Source: Paenibacillus sp. FSL A5-0031 | GTDB taxonomy: Bacteria; Bacillota; Bacilli; Paenibacillales; Paenibacillaceae | Reading direction: 5' to 3' | Assembly: GCF_001956295.1 (NCBI RefSeq) | Contig: NZ_MRTD01000034.1 | Coordinates: 1-34,413 of the forward strand | DNA length: 34,413 nucleotides | Shown: positions 23,988-33,926 of the stretch, one piece after another | Layout of the letters: every line of letters begins with the position of its first letter | How positions within the stretch are numbered: the stretch's first letter is position 1 | The notes under the pieces: model-generated | Told to the model about the DNA's origin: nothing | Seen by the model: the letters and a program-made list of their open reading frames with translations, nothing else | Databases searched by the model: none | Position numbers and translations under genes: made by a program

Positions 23988-25142
23988 TTAAAGTGTATTG
24001 GTTTTCAATTGCTCGAGCACCTTCGTAATCGTCGTTGTAGGAATCGCAAAACCAATGCCTTGCGCCTCAGCGTTCACAGCCGTGTTTATACCGATAACCT
24101 CTCCCTTCTCGTTGAGAAGCGGTCCTCCAGAGTTCCCTGGATTAATAGAGGCATCCGTTTGCAGCAAATGCTCGTAATTATGGTTCCCTTGCTCATCTGC
24201 AATCGTAATTGGACGCTCTTTCGCGCTTAACACGCCCATAGTCAACGTTTGATCGAAGCCATATGGATTGCCGATCGCCATCACCCAGTCACCGATTCGC
24301 GTTTGGTCAGAGCTTCCCAGTTTAAGTGACGGGAATGCTTTGCCATTAGGCTCTTCCACCTTAAGCACAGCCAAGTCTAGATCGTAACTCGAACCAAGCA
24401 CCTTTGCTGTTAGAGGCTCGTCATAACCTTGAACCGTTACTTTAACCTCCTTCGCGTCAGCAATTACATGCTCGTTAGTCAGAATATAACCGTCCGATTC
24501 GAAGAAAAAGCCTGTGCCCGAGCCTACCAGCTCAAGATTTGAACTGCCTGGCTGCTGTTCTTGCGATTCTTGCTGTTGTCCGTTGCTGCCCGACCCGCCA
24601 TTTCCAAAAAACTGTTGAAAGCGTGGATCGTCGAACATGGAGTTCGAACGTGCTGGCTCCCCATAATTTTCGATCTTCACAACTGCGGGGCTCGCAGCTT
24701 TATAGACGGAAGCGATATCTTCACTTGAGCTTAGCGATGCTGTAGACAAGCCAGCATCCTGCTGTCCTGAATTGCTAACAACGCTGGAGCCCGAGTTTTG
24801 AACGGTTTGTTCCCCTCCGCTGAACAGATTGTTTTTATCTGCCATGTAGGAGAAACCGCCAATGACGAGAGCGCCAATCAAGAACGATGCAAGCAGCGTT
24901 TTTGCCGAGCTGCCGCCCGCACGCTTTGAACGTTTTTTACCGCCTGCTGCTGACCCTGACCCGCTTCCGCTCCCATCTTGTCCCAGCCCAAGCTCCCTCT
25001 CATACGAAGCTCTTAGCTCATTTGTTGATTTGTTGGATTCATAAATATAAGTAGTGACAGGAGTCCGGTTCGTTTCATTCGATGTATGGTTCGACGTGTA
25101 AGTATCACCGCTCGTTTCTGAGCGTTTGTTTTCCTCGTTCAT
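23988..25142 (-). CDS. Membrane-anchored HtrA/DegP-type serine protease lacking a PDZ domain
   Basis: A 384-residue S1C-family protease for envelope protein quality control. I chose ATG 25142 (MNEENKRSETSGD): GAGAGG stands 8 nt upstream, whereas the longer ATG 25151 abuts it directly. A Ser/Thr/Asn-rich cytoplasmic tail with SGSGSGS and KKRSKRAGG leads to one membrane helix (about 81-101, KTLLASFLIGALVIGGFSYM). A low-complexity linker with QQQESQEQQPGSS follows. The trypsin fold carries the triad His225 (LTNEHVI), Asp256 (YDLDLAVLK) and Ser338 (NPGNSGGPLL). The protein ends at TTTITKVLEQLKTNTL, just where the PDZ linker would begin. B. subtilis HtrA-type proteins carry a C-terminal PDZ of about 90 residues. 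The terminator follows at once, so the short form looks genuine. Confidence 0.92.
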   Translation of the reverse strand: MNEENKRSETSGDTYTSNHTSNETNRTPVTTYIYESNKSTNELRASYERELGLGQDGSGSGSGSAAGGKKRSKRAGGSSAKTLLASFLIGALVIGGFSYMADKNNLFSGGEQTVQNSGSSVVSNSGQQDAGLSTASLSSSEDIASVYKAASPAVVKIENYGEPARSNSMFDDPRFQQFFGNGGSGSNGQQQESQEQQPGSSNLELVGSGTGFFFESDGYILTNEHVIADAKEVKVTVQGYDEPLTAKVLGSSYDLDLAVLKVEEPNGKAFPSLKLGSSDQTRIGDWVMAIGNPYGFDQTLTMGVLSAKERPITIADEQGNHNYEHLLQTDASINPGNSGGPLLNEKGEVIGINTAVNAEAQGIGFAIPTTTITKVLEQLKTNTL

Positions 25143-25310
25143 CTCTATCATCCTCTCAATAGTAGGTGTCTGTTTCCTATGTACCTATCATGCAGGATGT
25201 ACCTTAAACAAAACTTAAGTGGACTATAAAAGAACATAAGAAAAATAGAGTTCTGATTGTAGTTTGTTTTTCTAGCTTCTCACAACAAGGCCTTCCAGCT
25301 GCTTTAAACG

Positions 25311-25348
25311 AAAAAAAGCCAACCACAGTAAATACCATGGTTGGCTTT
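25311..25348 (-). terminator. Rho-independent terminator after ppc
   Basis: AAAGCCAACCA-tggtatttactg-TGGTTGGCTTT on the minus strand forms a perfect 11-bp stem with a trailing TTTTTCG. Confidence 0.9.
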
Positions 25349-25388
25349 GTAGCTATTCTATATTCGCCTAAGCGATTAGTTTGAGCAG

Positions 25389-28193
25389 TTAGCCCGTATT
25401 CCGAAGGCCTGCGGCAATGCCGTTGATCGTCAGAAGTACTTCGCGAAGCAGTTCTGGATCATCTTCCTCGTTATCACGCAGTGCACGAAGCTCAGTTAGC
25501 AGCTGCACTTGCATGTAGCTAAGCGGATCGACGTACGGATTGCGCAGACGAATGGACTCTTGGATAACAGGAACATTATCCAAAATTTCCGTTTGGCCTG
25601 TGATGCTAAGAATAAGCTCAGATGTAAGCTTGTATTCTTCTTCGATTTGCTCAAAAATACGATCACGGATCGTTTTATCCTTAATCATATCTGCATATTC
25701 CTTCGCAATGAGCAAATCTGCTTTAGCAAGAGCCATTTGAAGATTGTCAATTAGCGAGCGGAAGAACGGGAACTTCTCGTACATCGTACGCAGCGTGTTC
25801 AGCTTTTCCTCGTCGTCGCCAGTATATTGCTTCATTGCAGTACCAGCGGCGTACCATGCCGGCAGCAAGTAGCGGCTTTGCGTCCATGCGAACACCCAAG
25901 GGATGGCGCGCAAATCCTCGAAACGATCACTGTTTTTCCGTTTGGAAGGACGTGAACCGATGTTCAACTCACCGACCTCAGGAAGTGGTGTCGACTCCTT
26001 GAAGTACGTCAAGAAATCTGGATCGCGGAAAATAAGATCCTGATACTTCTCGAGTGCCGTCTCGGAAATCGTACGTGCAATTTCTTCCCACTCCGCTTCT
26101 GCTTGCGGTGCTTGCTCTGGGTATTTCGCCAGACGAGCAGCCGTAATCAGCGCCCAAGTTGCTTGCTCCAAGCTGCGGTATGCAATACCTTGCATCGAAT
26201 AACGCGAGGATAGAACCTCACCTTGCTCGGTAATTTTGATGCCGCCGCCAACCGTATGTGGCGGTTGTGCAAGGATACTGCGGTTAAGCGGCATGCCGCC
26301 GCGGCCAAGCGCTCCGCCACGGCCGTGGAAGAACTTCAGCTTAACGTCGTACTCTTTGCCGGCAGCTGTAATTTCATTAAGCGCTACGCGCAGCTCCCAG
26401 TTCGCTGTAACAACTCCGCCGTCTTTGTTGCTATCGGAATAACCAAGCATAATTTCATGCAGGTTGCCTCGAGCTTCTACCGCTTGACGGTAGATCGGCA
26501 TTTCGAATAGCTGCTTCATAATAGCTGGTGCTGCATGCAGGTCATCAATTGTTTCAAATAGCGGTACCGATTGCAGTGTACAACGAATCGTGCCGTCTGC
26601 TTCCTTGCGGAACAAGCCAACTTCCTTCGCAAACACCATAACCTCAAGCATGTCGCTTGCCGCTTCCGTCATACTAATCAGATAACTTGAAATACAATTG
26701 ACGCCAAACTCTTGCTGCGCCCGGTAAATCGTATGGTATACATTCAAGCATTCACGCGTGGACTCCGTGTAATCTAAATGCCCCGAAGTAAGCGGGCGCG
26801 GATCATTTAGGAGACGGTGAAGCAGTTCTGTTTTTTCTTCTTCAGGAAGTGCCGCATAATCTGCTGCTACATTCATTTTCGCCAAAATTTCAGCCATCGC
26901 ATTTTCATGCTCTTGGCTATGCTGACGAACATCAAGCGCCATAAGGTGGAAACCAAACAGCTCCACTTGACGTACTAACTTAGCAAGTGCTGTATCTGCT
27001 ACATAATCGGCGTAGTGATGACGCAAGCTGCGATCGATAACGAGCAAGTCCTCGCGAAGCTCTTCCGGGTGGTTGTAACGCATTTGCGAACCCTTAAGCG
27101 ATTCATCGCGTGTATTAGCCAGCTTTTCTAGCATAAAGCCAAGCTTAATACGGTATGGCTCCTTCGTATTTCTCCAAAGTTCGACGCACTTAAGCTCAAC
27201 ATGCTCGCGATCCGATCGAATCGAATCGATAAGCTCAGCCGATACCTCGACAAGGTTTGTGCTGAAGCTGAGAAGGTCCATAAGCTCGCCTAGTTTTTCT
27301 TCGTACTTGCGAATAGCCAGCTGACGGTGCAGCGTTAGCGTTTCCCAAGTTACCTGAGCTTTCACGGATGGGTTGCCATCGCGATCGCCGCCGATCCAAG
27401 AGCCGAATCGTAAGTAATCAGGCACATGCCAGTTCTCATCTGGATAGTATTTGCTTAGGCAGCGTTCAAGCTCTTCATAAACATTAGGAAGCACCTCGAA
27501 CAATGTCTCATCAAAATAGTACAAGCCGTTACGAACTTCATCGATAACGGTTGGTTTGCGGTCACGAAGCTCGTCTGTTTGCCACAAAATAAGAACCTCA
27601 TTCATGAGCTTCTCACGCAGCTTCTCGCGCTCGCGATAAGTTAGTGTTGGATTATCCAGCTCCATCACATCTACAGCAATCCGTTTATGAATATCAAGCA
27701 CCGCGCGGCGAGTTGCCTCGGTCGGGTGTGCAGTCATTACTAGTTCCAGCGAAATATTGCTCAAAATATCTCTAACTTCCTCGATTGCAATGTCGCGTTC
27801 CTTCAGATCTTGAACCGCGCTCTCAATGGAGCCGCGTTGGACCGCTTCGCCAGCAGAAACCTCGTAATCACGTTTCCGTCTAATCCGATGATTTTGCTCT
27901 GCAATGTTGACAAGCTGAAAATAAATGGCAAACGCTCTAATCACTTGATGACGTATTTCCGGGTTAAGCGATGATACATTTTCTTTAAATTGATCAAATA
28001 ATTCCGGTACAAATTCAGCGCGAAGAGATTTACTTTGTTCACGAATCCGTTCTACGATTTCAAGCAGCTCGCGGCCGCCTTGATGAACAAGAACTTCACC
28101 GAGAATGTTGCCTAGAAACCGGACATCGCGTCGCAGCAAATTGTTAGCCTGCTGCCGATTTGTGGTCAAAGTAGATGCAGATTGATCCGACAT
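25389..28193 (-). CDS. ppc: Phosphoenolpyruvate carboxylase
   Basis: Carboxylates PEP with bicarbonate to oxaloacetate, an anaplerotic feed to the TCA cycle, in the cytoplasm. It has 934 residues, within the family range of 880-960. Catalytic landmarks are intact: His156 in LVMTAHPTEATRR, GSWIGGDRDGNPSVKAQVTW, the glycine-rich loop FHGRGGALGRGG from about residue 622, LGYSDSNKDGGV, and the C-terminus LLTINGIAAGLRNTG. AGGAGG lies 6 nt before ATG 28193. It is monocistronic with its own terminator. The leader of about 110 nt contains two related hairpins (28215-28286). No phosphorylatable plant-type N-terminus is seen, so control is probably allosteric. Confidence 0.98.
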   Translation of the reverse strand: MSDQSASTLTTNRQQANNLLRRDVRFLGNILGEVLVHQGGRELLEIVERIREQSKSLRAEFVPELFDQFKENVSSLNPEIRHQVIRAFAIYFQLVNIAEQNHRIRRKRDYEVSAGEAVQRGSIESAVQDLKERDIAIEEVRDILSNISLELVMTAHPTEATRRAVLDIHKRIAVDVMELDNPTLTYREREKLREKLMNEVLILWQTDELRDRKPTVIDEVRNGLYYFDETLFEVLPNVYEELERCLSKYYPDENWHVPDYLRFGSWIGGDRDGNPSVKAQVTWETLTLHRQLAIRKYEEKLGELMDLLSFSTNLVEVSAELIDSIRSDREHVELKCVELWRNTKEPYRIKLGFMLEKLANTRDESLKGSQMRYNHPEELREDLLVIDRSLRHHYADYVADTALAKLVRQVELFGFHLMALDVRQHSQEHENAMAEILAKMNVAADYAALPEEEKTELLHRLLNDPRPLTSGHLDYTESTRECLNVYHTIYRAQQEFGVNCISSYLISMTEAASDMLEVMVFAKEVGLFRKEADGTIRCTLQSVPLFETIDDLHAAPAIMKQLFEMPIYRQAVEARGNLHEIMLGYSDSNKDGGVVTANWELRVALNEITAAGKEYDVKLKFFHGRGGALGRGGMPLNRSILAQPPHTVGGGIKITEQGEVLSSRYSMQGIAYRSLEQATWALITAARLAKYPEQAPQAEAEWEEIARTISETALEKYQDLIFRDPDFLTYFKESTPLPEVGELNIGSRPSKRKNSDRFEDLRAIPWVFAWTQSRYLLPAWYAAGTAMKQYTGDDEEKLNTLRTMYEKFPFFRSLIDNLQMALAKADLLIAKEYADMIKDKTIRDRIFEQIEEEYKLTSELILSITGQTEILDNVPVIQESIRLRNPYVDPLSYMQVQLLTELRALRDNEEDDPELLREVLLTINGIAAGLRNTG

Positions 28194-28214
28194 ACTGTTC
28201 CTCCTAAATTTTTG

Positions 28215-28286
28215 CGAAGCAACGATCGCTCCGTAAGCATTTACTTGTTTTCCGAAGCAGTAATCGCTTCGAAAGCTTGCTTGTAC
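28215..28286 (-). repeat. Tandem 38-bp hairpin repeats in the ppc leader
   Basis: Two imperfect direct copies begin at 28215 and 28253. On the plus strand both read CGAAGC-N4-ATCGCT-N-CG-N-AAGC and end in CTTGT. The second copy folds as a perfect stem CGAAGC-agtaatc-GCTTCG; the first pairs less well. They lie between the proposed ppc promoter and its ribosome-binding site, so they would be in the mRNA leader. Confidence 0.6.
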
Positions 28287-28313
28287 AACATGAACGTTTT
28301 TTTGACTTCTACC

Positions 28314-28342
28314 ATCATACTACAAAAACCTACAGGGTTGAA
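28314..28342 (-). promoter_or_regulatory. Possible ppc promoter
   Basis: TATGAT (28319-28314) is a good -10. TTCAAC (28342-28337), 17 bp upstream, is only a partial -35 match and lies within a small CAGGG-cttcaa-CCCTG hairpin. The rest of the 28340-28520 interval shows no gene. Confidence 0.4.
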
Positions 28343-28521
28343 GCCCTGAAGCCAATCCTAACAAAAACAGATTCACGCAAGCAGAGTATATAACCCGCTC
28401 CTTTTTGCTGCTTATGTTTCCGGTAAATAATAACTGCGAAAGACAACCCGCTTCAGTTAAGTTAACGATGCTTAATAAATTAGCAAAAAGGCTGGTTTAA
28501 TCCCATAAATTAACCCTCTTA

Positions 28522-28565
28522 TGAAAAAGACCGCAGCACCTCTAACTGAAGGGCGCTGCGGTCTT
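28522..28565 (-). terminator. Rho-independent terminator after SLH surface protein
   Basis: Minus-strand AAGACCGCAGC...GCTGCGGTCTT, a perfect 11-bp stem with a 17-nt loop, is followed by TTTTC. It lies directly after the stop at 28578. Confidence 0.9.
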
Positions 28566-28577
28566 GCTCAAGTCGAA

Positions 28578-31500
28578 TTATGCCATTAATTGAATTAATT
28601 TCGCCAGCATTTTTGCTGCTTCCTCACGGGTAGCCAAATCCTTCGGTGCAAAATAGCTGCCTGCCTTATTTGCATAGATCTTGCCGTTAATGATTCCCGC
28701 CTGCTGCACTGCAGCTGCTGCTTCCTTCGCAAAGGCTCCAATAGATGATGCATCTTCAAACGCTATAGCATTTGTCTGCGCAGGCAAATCAAAGTTCATG
28801 ACATTAACGAACCTTGCAATCATAGCCACCATTTGCTCACGGCTAATATTGGCTTTAGGATTGAAGCTGCCATCTCCAGCGCCTCCGACAATTCCTTTTT
28901 CAGCCGCCCATGCTACCGCCCCTGCAAAGTAATCGGATGACTTCACGTCCTTAAAGCTAGATGACGTGTAACCGTCCAGTTGAGCGCCAGCAATTCTTGC
29001 AAGGATGAGTGTGAAATCAGCCCGTGACATGTTAGCCTTTGGAGCAAACTTTTGATTGCCCAAGCCGCCGATTATATCTCGGGAAGATAAGTAAAGGATA
29101 GAATCCTTCGCAAAGCTTGATGCCGTGTCCAAAAATGCCACATGATTGTAGCCAACTCCGTAAGTAGAGAAATGGCTTACCGTAAACTGCAATTGACCTG
29201 TCGACTTATCGTACACGCTGTTAGGTACATTGATAAGTTTGCCGTCATTTGCAATATAGTAGATGACTACTGCTTGGCTGTCTTCGTTTGCTTGAAGAGA
29301 ATAAGGAATGCTTACCCTTGCTTTACCGCCCTTCAAATCGGTAATCGCTGTTTTTCCGCCGATCACATCAAACTCATACACAGGATGGCTGCCGATCGTT
29401 TCCTTAATCGCACTAGACAGCTTAGAAACATCCACTTTGTTGACCGCTATGGAAAGCTCGCCATTCCCTGAGGCTGCCGCCAATGTTCCAATAGCCTTAG
29501 CATCAAAGGAAACGATTCCGAGTCCTGCATTAACATCCAGCGACTTCAATCCCTTAGCTGCAAGCTTAGCGATCGCTTTTTCCTCAAACTTGATAGCCGT
29601 TGACTTGGTGTCTGTGTTAGCCGCTATTTTAAACTCAATGGATGCCGGCTTGCCGTTTGATGCTTTATCTAATGCAGCTATTGCTGCATCCAATTGATTT
29701 AACGTTACCGTTGCCGTTGTCTTACCGCTGTTATCCGTTTCAGCTTTAAGCGTGCTTACTGCTTTTACGGTCTCCCCATTTACGATCGTCACTCCAGCAT
29801 CTTCAGGTTTTGTAGAAGGTGCAGGCGTCGGCGATGGATTCGGTGTTGGCGATGGAGTTACGATGTCACCTGAAGTAACCGTGACACTCGTCTCAGCGAG
29901 ACCATATCCGTCAGCACTCGCTGCTGAAATGACCGCTGTTCCGGCTTTTAACGCTGTGACATTTCCATTTGAATCTACAGTTGCCACAGCTGTATTAGAA
30001 GAAGTCCATATTGCAGCAGCAGAGCTTCCGCCTACAGGCTGGACAGTTGCAACCAACTTAGATGCAGCATCTCCAACTTTTAAGGAAAGGGAAGCCTTAT
30101 CCATCGTTACTTTCGTTACATTCAGCTGATATACGCCTACCTTGCCGCCTACCTCATAAGCAACCAAGAGTAAAGGCATTCCAGTTGGGCTAATGTTAGC
30201 CGGAATAAACTCCAAGCCTTCTGGGCCAGTATCTGTATCTAAGTTGTCCTTGCCTTGACTGTCTTTGAACACGCGAGTATTTGTATAATTAGCGAATGCC
30301 GCATGCGCAGGATCTGTTACATCATAGGTCATGAAGCCACCGATGCGCTCAAGACCAACGAATGCCAAAACCTTATTGCCAACCTTCCCCGTTTTAATAT
30401 CTTCCGGTTCTGGTCCCTTCTTGCCGCTTCGATCATCAATAGCTGTCTTACTGTTGCTTGTGTTAAAGAATGCTGGTAAGCGATTGCCCGTTATCGTTTC
30501 AAAATCGTTGCCGCTGTCATAGACCTGCTCCATCGAGTTCGCATTCCAGATAGAGAAAGAACGTCCGCCATACATGTAAATGCCGTCATTGCCCATATCG
30601 CTTGCGACTTCAATACCATCATAAGCAGTCTTGCCCTTTAGGAAAATCGCTGCCGCTGAAGTCGGATCAAGCTTTCCTTTTAATGCACCTATCGTGCTGC
30701 CGTTTGTACGGTTCGGCCATTCCGTTACATCGCCTTCATTAGCTGTAAAAAGGTACGTTTGACCGTTAATCGTATGAGATGCGATACCGTCAGGCATGTA
30801 CATCCCTTTAAACGGTACATTTTCCAACTTAATCGCACCGTCTTTTAGAACGTCGAGAGAATTGCGCGGATCATTATAATCCTTTAATCCGAGTGCTTTT
30901 ACAGCCGTCACTTTGTTCGTTTCGATATCAATAATCGCAATTGCATTATTCTCTTGCAATGACACATAGGCTGTCTTGTTATCATCCGAAAGAGTGATAT
31001 ACTCAGGCTCCAGATCATACACAGCGTCTGCTTTTGTTCCGCTCAATTTAATTTTTCCATCTGCCGGATCTACTTTGCCGCGAATATGAACACCATCCTC
31101 GATAACGGACGGATCATCGAAGAGTACATGGGTAACTTTGTTGTTTACTGTATTGACGATCGTTACGCTTCCTTTAGGATCATCTGTACCATTGCGCGGC
31201 TCCGCCTCATCCGCAGTAAGGATATACTTTCCATCAGCTGTTGACTTAATCATATCCGGTTGTACACCAGCAGCGTAGGCTGAGATTAAATTACCATCAT
31301 AATCGAGTACGATGATTTTACCTGGCTTGAGTGGATCCGCCTCTTGTACTGCGACAGAAACTCGCTTAGTTGTCGTATTAATATCTACACTAGTTAAATC
31401 ACCGTATACAAAACCTTCAACCTCGGCCATCGGCTTAACAAGTATCGTTTTTTCTTTAATTAGCGTTCCGTTCCCGCTTCCTAAGCTGACAATATCTAGG

Positions 31501-33890
31501 CTTGGCGGATCACCGGAGCCGTTAACCAAATAAAATTTTCCATTGTCTTTGTTGAATTTCACGATCTCGGCAACGCCGCCATCTTTATTGAATTGGCCTA
31601 CTGAATACTCTCCGATTTTTGAAATATTGAGCGTATCTTTAAACTCAGCGGACGCTGGCTTTATGATCATATCTGCAGCTGAGCTTGCTACAGCCAATCT
31701 AACTTCGCTGCCAAAAACTCCAATGGTTCCAGTAGCTTGTGCATTGTCCCCAACTTCAACCTTCGGAAACGCTCCATTCACATAAAGCAACATATCGTTA
31801 TCAAGCTTAATCGTATTAGCCGTTTTGTCCATGGCAGTTACATTGCCTGTAGTTGTCACTCTCCTGCCGTACATATCAGCTGTTACTGAACTAAGCTTAT
31901 CTACGTTAAGCATAGACTTATCGAACGTATCTTCCGCCACTATGCTAAAAATTTTATTGTTCAGCCTTGTTACCTGTAAGTTGCCTTTTACCCGCACTTC
32001 GCCGTCATGAAGACCAGCCGTCCCAGAAACGCGTACCTCTGCACCTACCGGGATGGATGGGTCCATGCCTTCAACAGCAATTGCGCCCGTAAACGATTGT
32101 ACATAACGCACTGCATTTGCTTGGCTGTTATCCGATTTAACGGACGGAGTTGTAACCAAACCTTCAACCGTTACCGCTTTGTCTGTTGTATTCTTCTGGA
32201 GTGAACCGATAAGCTTCACAAAATCAGGAATGACATCAACGGTTCCCTCTGTTTTCCCACCTCGCGTAGGCGATGGATCCACTACTGCAAAATCAGCAGC
32301 ATTGTTGTTGGAATCTTGAAAGTTAATGCGGCGCACGCCTTTAACAGCCGCTGGCAGTGAAGCTCCATTCCCTACAGATGTGCCTTCATGCAGTTTAGTT
32401 TGAACCGCACCGAAGCCTACCGCATCAACAACTGCCGAAGTAGAGTACACTCCTTGAAATAATTCCACTGAGCCATCCACATCAGACATGCCGATGGATT
32501 GCTCTTTCGTGCTTGCATATGCATCAGCTAGGTAAGGATCTCCGTAATTTTTATCGCTCGTATTGCCCCAAGTTGCTTCAAGGCGAACGAGGTAATAATC
32601 ATGAGGAGCAATAACCGCACCTTCTTCAAAATCATAGCCTTGTACCGTTGTAGCACCTTTATTGCTGTATCTTAAATGATATCCTGCAAGTGATATTGGC
32701 GAAGCAGTCGGATTGTAGATCTCAACAAAGTCATACAAGTACGGAGATGCTGCTGGCGGAGTATCTTTATTAATTTTTCCGCCGCCGCCATATACTTCAT
32801 TAATTAGAACATGAGTTGCTGGCGCTATACTGGATTGAATGGTAAACGCTAACGACTTAACTATGCTAACTGGCGTACCTGCCGTGCTGTCAGTCGCTGT
32901 AATCGTCACATTAGTATTTAATACCGCCTTGGTCGGTGTCCCCGTTAAAGCACCATTTGACGCAAGGCTAAGTCCTTCTGGCAAGCCAGTTGCAGTAAAG
33001 GTATATGGCGTGTTTCCACCAGTAGCTTGTATAACCGCAGAGTATGGAGATCCAACAAAGCCATCAGCAAGAGACGCTGTAGTAATGGCTAGCGGCTGAA
33101 CAACACCCGGCCCCCATGCGCCGTCAGCACCGCTGCGAGGTATTGCTGCTAGTAATGCATCGCCTGTAGCTAACTCATAATCGACTTGTTTGAAATCCGC
33201 TTTATTATTGTCTGTATCTAAGAAGTTGCTGCGGCGAATGGACTTTTTCTTCGATGTGCCTTCTGCTGAGCCCGTAGGGAATGCAGTCTCATATCCGTCG
33301 ATATTGCTATCCTTATCATTGCTTCCTGTACCTACCATATCTACATAGCCGTCTGGCTTAGTGTCAAAAGGATTAGGATCAGTCAGTAAAGTTTGATTGC
33401 TCATGAGAGCAACCTTCATCCCTTTATTGTTAATGAAACGCTCCCAAGTAAGATCACTTTTGGCAGAGAGATTTACTTTAGGATTTGCAGCACCTGTAGA
33501 AGCTCCTGTTATTAGAAAAGAAGAATGTGCTTTAATCGTCCCGGACAAATTAAGCTTTTCCCAAGCCTGAGTAGCACCTGTCGTTGCACTGGAGCCCCGA
33601 TCCGCATATTGCAGCGACCAACCAGCAAGATTGACATCACTATCCGTCGGATTATAAAGCTCAATAAATCCATGAGATAACAGTATTTCAGTATCCTTAT
33701 TCAATCCACCGCCATATACTTGATTAATGACAATGTGCGGGGTGGCTACATTATAGGCGCTGTCTACTGCGTAAGGCGTCCCCGATAGCGGTGATCCGGC
33801 AGCCATGACTGGCCCGCCTGCCAGCACCATGCTGGCCGTAATTTCCGTAGCTAATAATAATGATATTAACCTTTTACTATAGATCTTCAA
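28578..33890 (-). CDS. Giant SLH-anchored surface protein: two lamin-tail domains, Ig-like domains, choice-of-anchor I propeller
   Basis: A 1770-residue exported wall protein. The start is TTG 33890 (MKIYSKRLISLLLATEITAS) with GGGAG 10 nt upstream and a signal peptide to about residue 31. Domains in order: lamin-tail LTD about 45-240 (HIVINQVYGGG, IELYNPTDSDVNLAGWSLQY); putative-Ig (He_PIG) about 265-350 (TATGLPEGLSLASNGALTGT); second LTD about 357-545 (VLINEVYGGGGKINKD, FVEIYNPTASPISLAGYHL); OB-like region about 550-740; a choice-of-anchor I beta-propeller about 760-1257 (YILTADEAEPRNGTDDPKGS, GPEGLEFIPANISPTG); Big_2 Ig domain to about 1335 (VATVDSNGNVTALKAGTAVI); PT-rich linker; a beta domain; then three SLH domains from about 1585. 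The SLH domains bind pyruvylated wall polymer. No catalytic residues stand out. Confidence 0.93.
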   Translation of the reverse strand: MKIYSKRLISLLLATEITASMVLAGGPVMAAGSPLSGTPYAVDSAYNVATPHIVINQVYGGGLNKDTEILLSHGFIELYNPTDSDVNLAGWSLQYADRGSSATTGATQAWEKLNLSGTIKAHSSFLITGASTGAANPKVNLSAKSDLTWERFINNKGMKVALMSNQTLLTDPNPFDTKPDGYVDMVGTGSNDKDSNIDGYETAFPTGSAEGTSKKKSIRRSNFLDTDNNKADFKQVDYELATGDALLAAIPRSGADGAWGPGVVQPLAITTASLADGFVGSPYSAVIQATGGNTPYTFTATGLPEGLSLASNGALTGTPTKAVLNTNVTITATDSTAGTPVSIVKSLAFTIQSSIAPATHVLINEVYGGGGKINKDTPPAASPYLYDFVEIYNPTASPISLAGYHLRYSNKGATTVQGYDFEEGAVIAPHDYYLVRLEATWGNTSDKNYGDPYLADAYASTKEQSIGMSDVDGSVELFQGVYSTSAVVDAVGFGAVQTKLHEGTSVGNGASLPAAVKGVRRINFQDSNNNAADFAVVDPSPTRGGKTEGTVDVIPDFVKLIGSLQKNTTDKAVTVEGLVTTPSVKSDNSQANAVRYVQSFTGAIAVEGMDPSIPVGAEVRVSGTAGLHDGEVRVKGNLQVTRLNNKIFSIVAEDTFDKSMLNVDKLSSVTADMYGRRVTTTGNVTAMDKTANTIKLDNDMLLYVNGAFPKVEVGDNAQATGTIGVFGSEVRLAVASSAADMIIKPASAEFKDTLNISKIGEYSVGQFNKDGGVAEIVKFNKDNGKFYLVNGSGDPPSLDIVSLGSGNGTLIKEKTILVKPMAEVEGFVYGDLTSVDINTTTKRVSVAVQEADPLKPGKIIVLDYDGNLISAYAAGVQPDMIKSTADGKYILTADEAEPRNGTDDPKGSVTIVNTVNNKVTHVLFDDPSVIEDGVHIRGKVDPADGKIKLSGTKADAVYDLEPEYITLSDDNKTAYVSLQENNAIAIIDIETNKVTAVKALGLKDYNDPRNSLDVLKDGAIKLENVPFKGMYMPDGIASHTINGQTYLFTANEGDVTEWPNRTNGSTIGALKGKLDPTSAAAIFLKGKTAYDGIEVASDMGNDGIYMYGGRSFSIWNANSMEQVYDSGNDFETITGNRLPAFFNTSNSKTAIDDRSGKKGPEPEDIKTGKVGNKVLAFVGLERIGGFMTYDVTDPAHAAFANYTNTRVFKDSQGKDNLDTDTGPEGLEFIPANISPTGMPLLLVAYEVGGKVGVYQLNVTKVTMDKASLSLKVGDAASKLVATVQPVGGSSAAAIWTSSNTAVATVDSNGNVTALKAGTAVISAASADGYGLAETSVTVTSGDIVTPSPTPNPSPTPAPSTKPEDAGVTIVNGETVKAVSTLKAETDNSGKTTATVTLNQLDAAIAALDKASNGKPASIEFKIAANTDTKSTAIKFEEKAIAKLAAKGLKSLDVNAGLGIVSFDAKAIGTLAAASGNGELSIAVNKVDVSKLSSAIKETIGSHPVYEFDVIGGKTAITDLKGGKARVSIPYSLQANEDSQAVVIYYIANDGKLINVPNSVYDKSTGQLQFTVSHFSTYGVGYNHVAFLDTASSFAKDSILYLSSRDIIGGLGNQKFAPKANMSRADFTLILARIAGAQLDGYTSSSFKDVKSSDYFAGAVAWAAEKGIVGGAGDGSFNPKANISREQMVAMIARFVNVMNFDLPAQTNAIAFEDASSIGAFAKEAAAAVQQAGIINGKIYANKAGSYFAPKDLATREEAAKMLAKLIQLMA

Positions 33891-33926
33891 GTTTCACTCA
33901 CTCCCATATCTATTATGTTAACTAGA

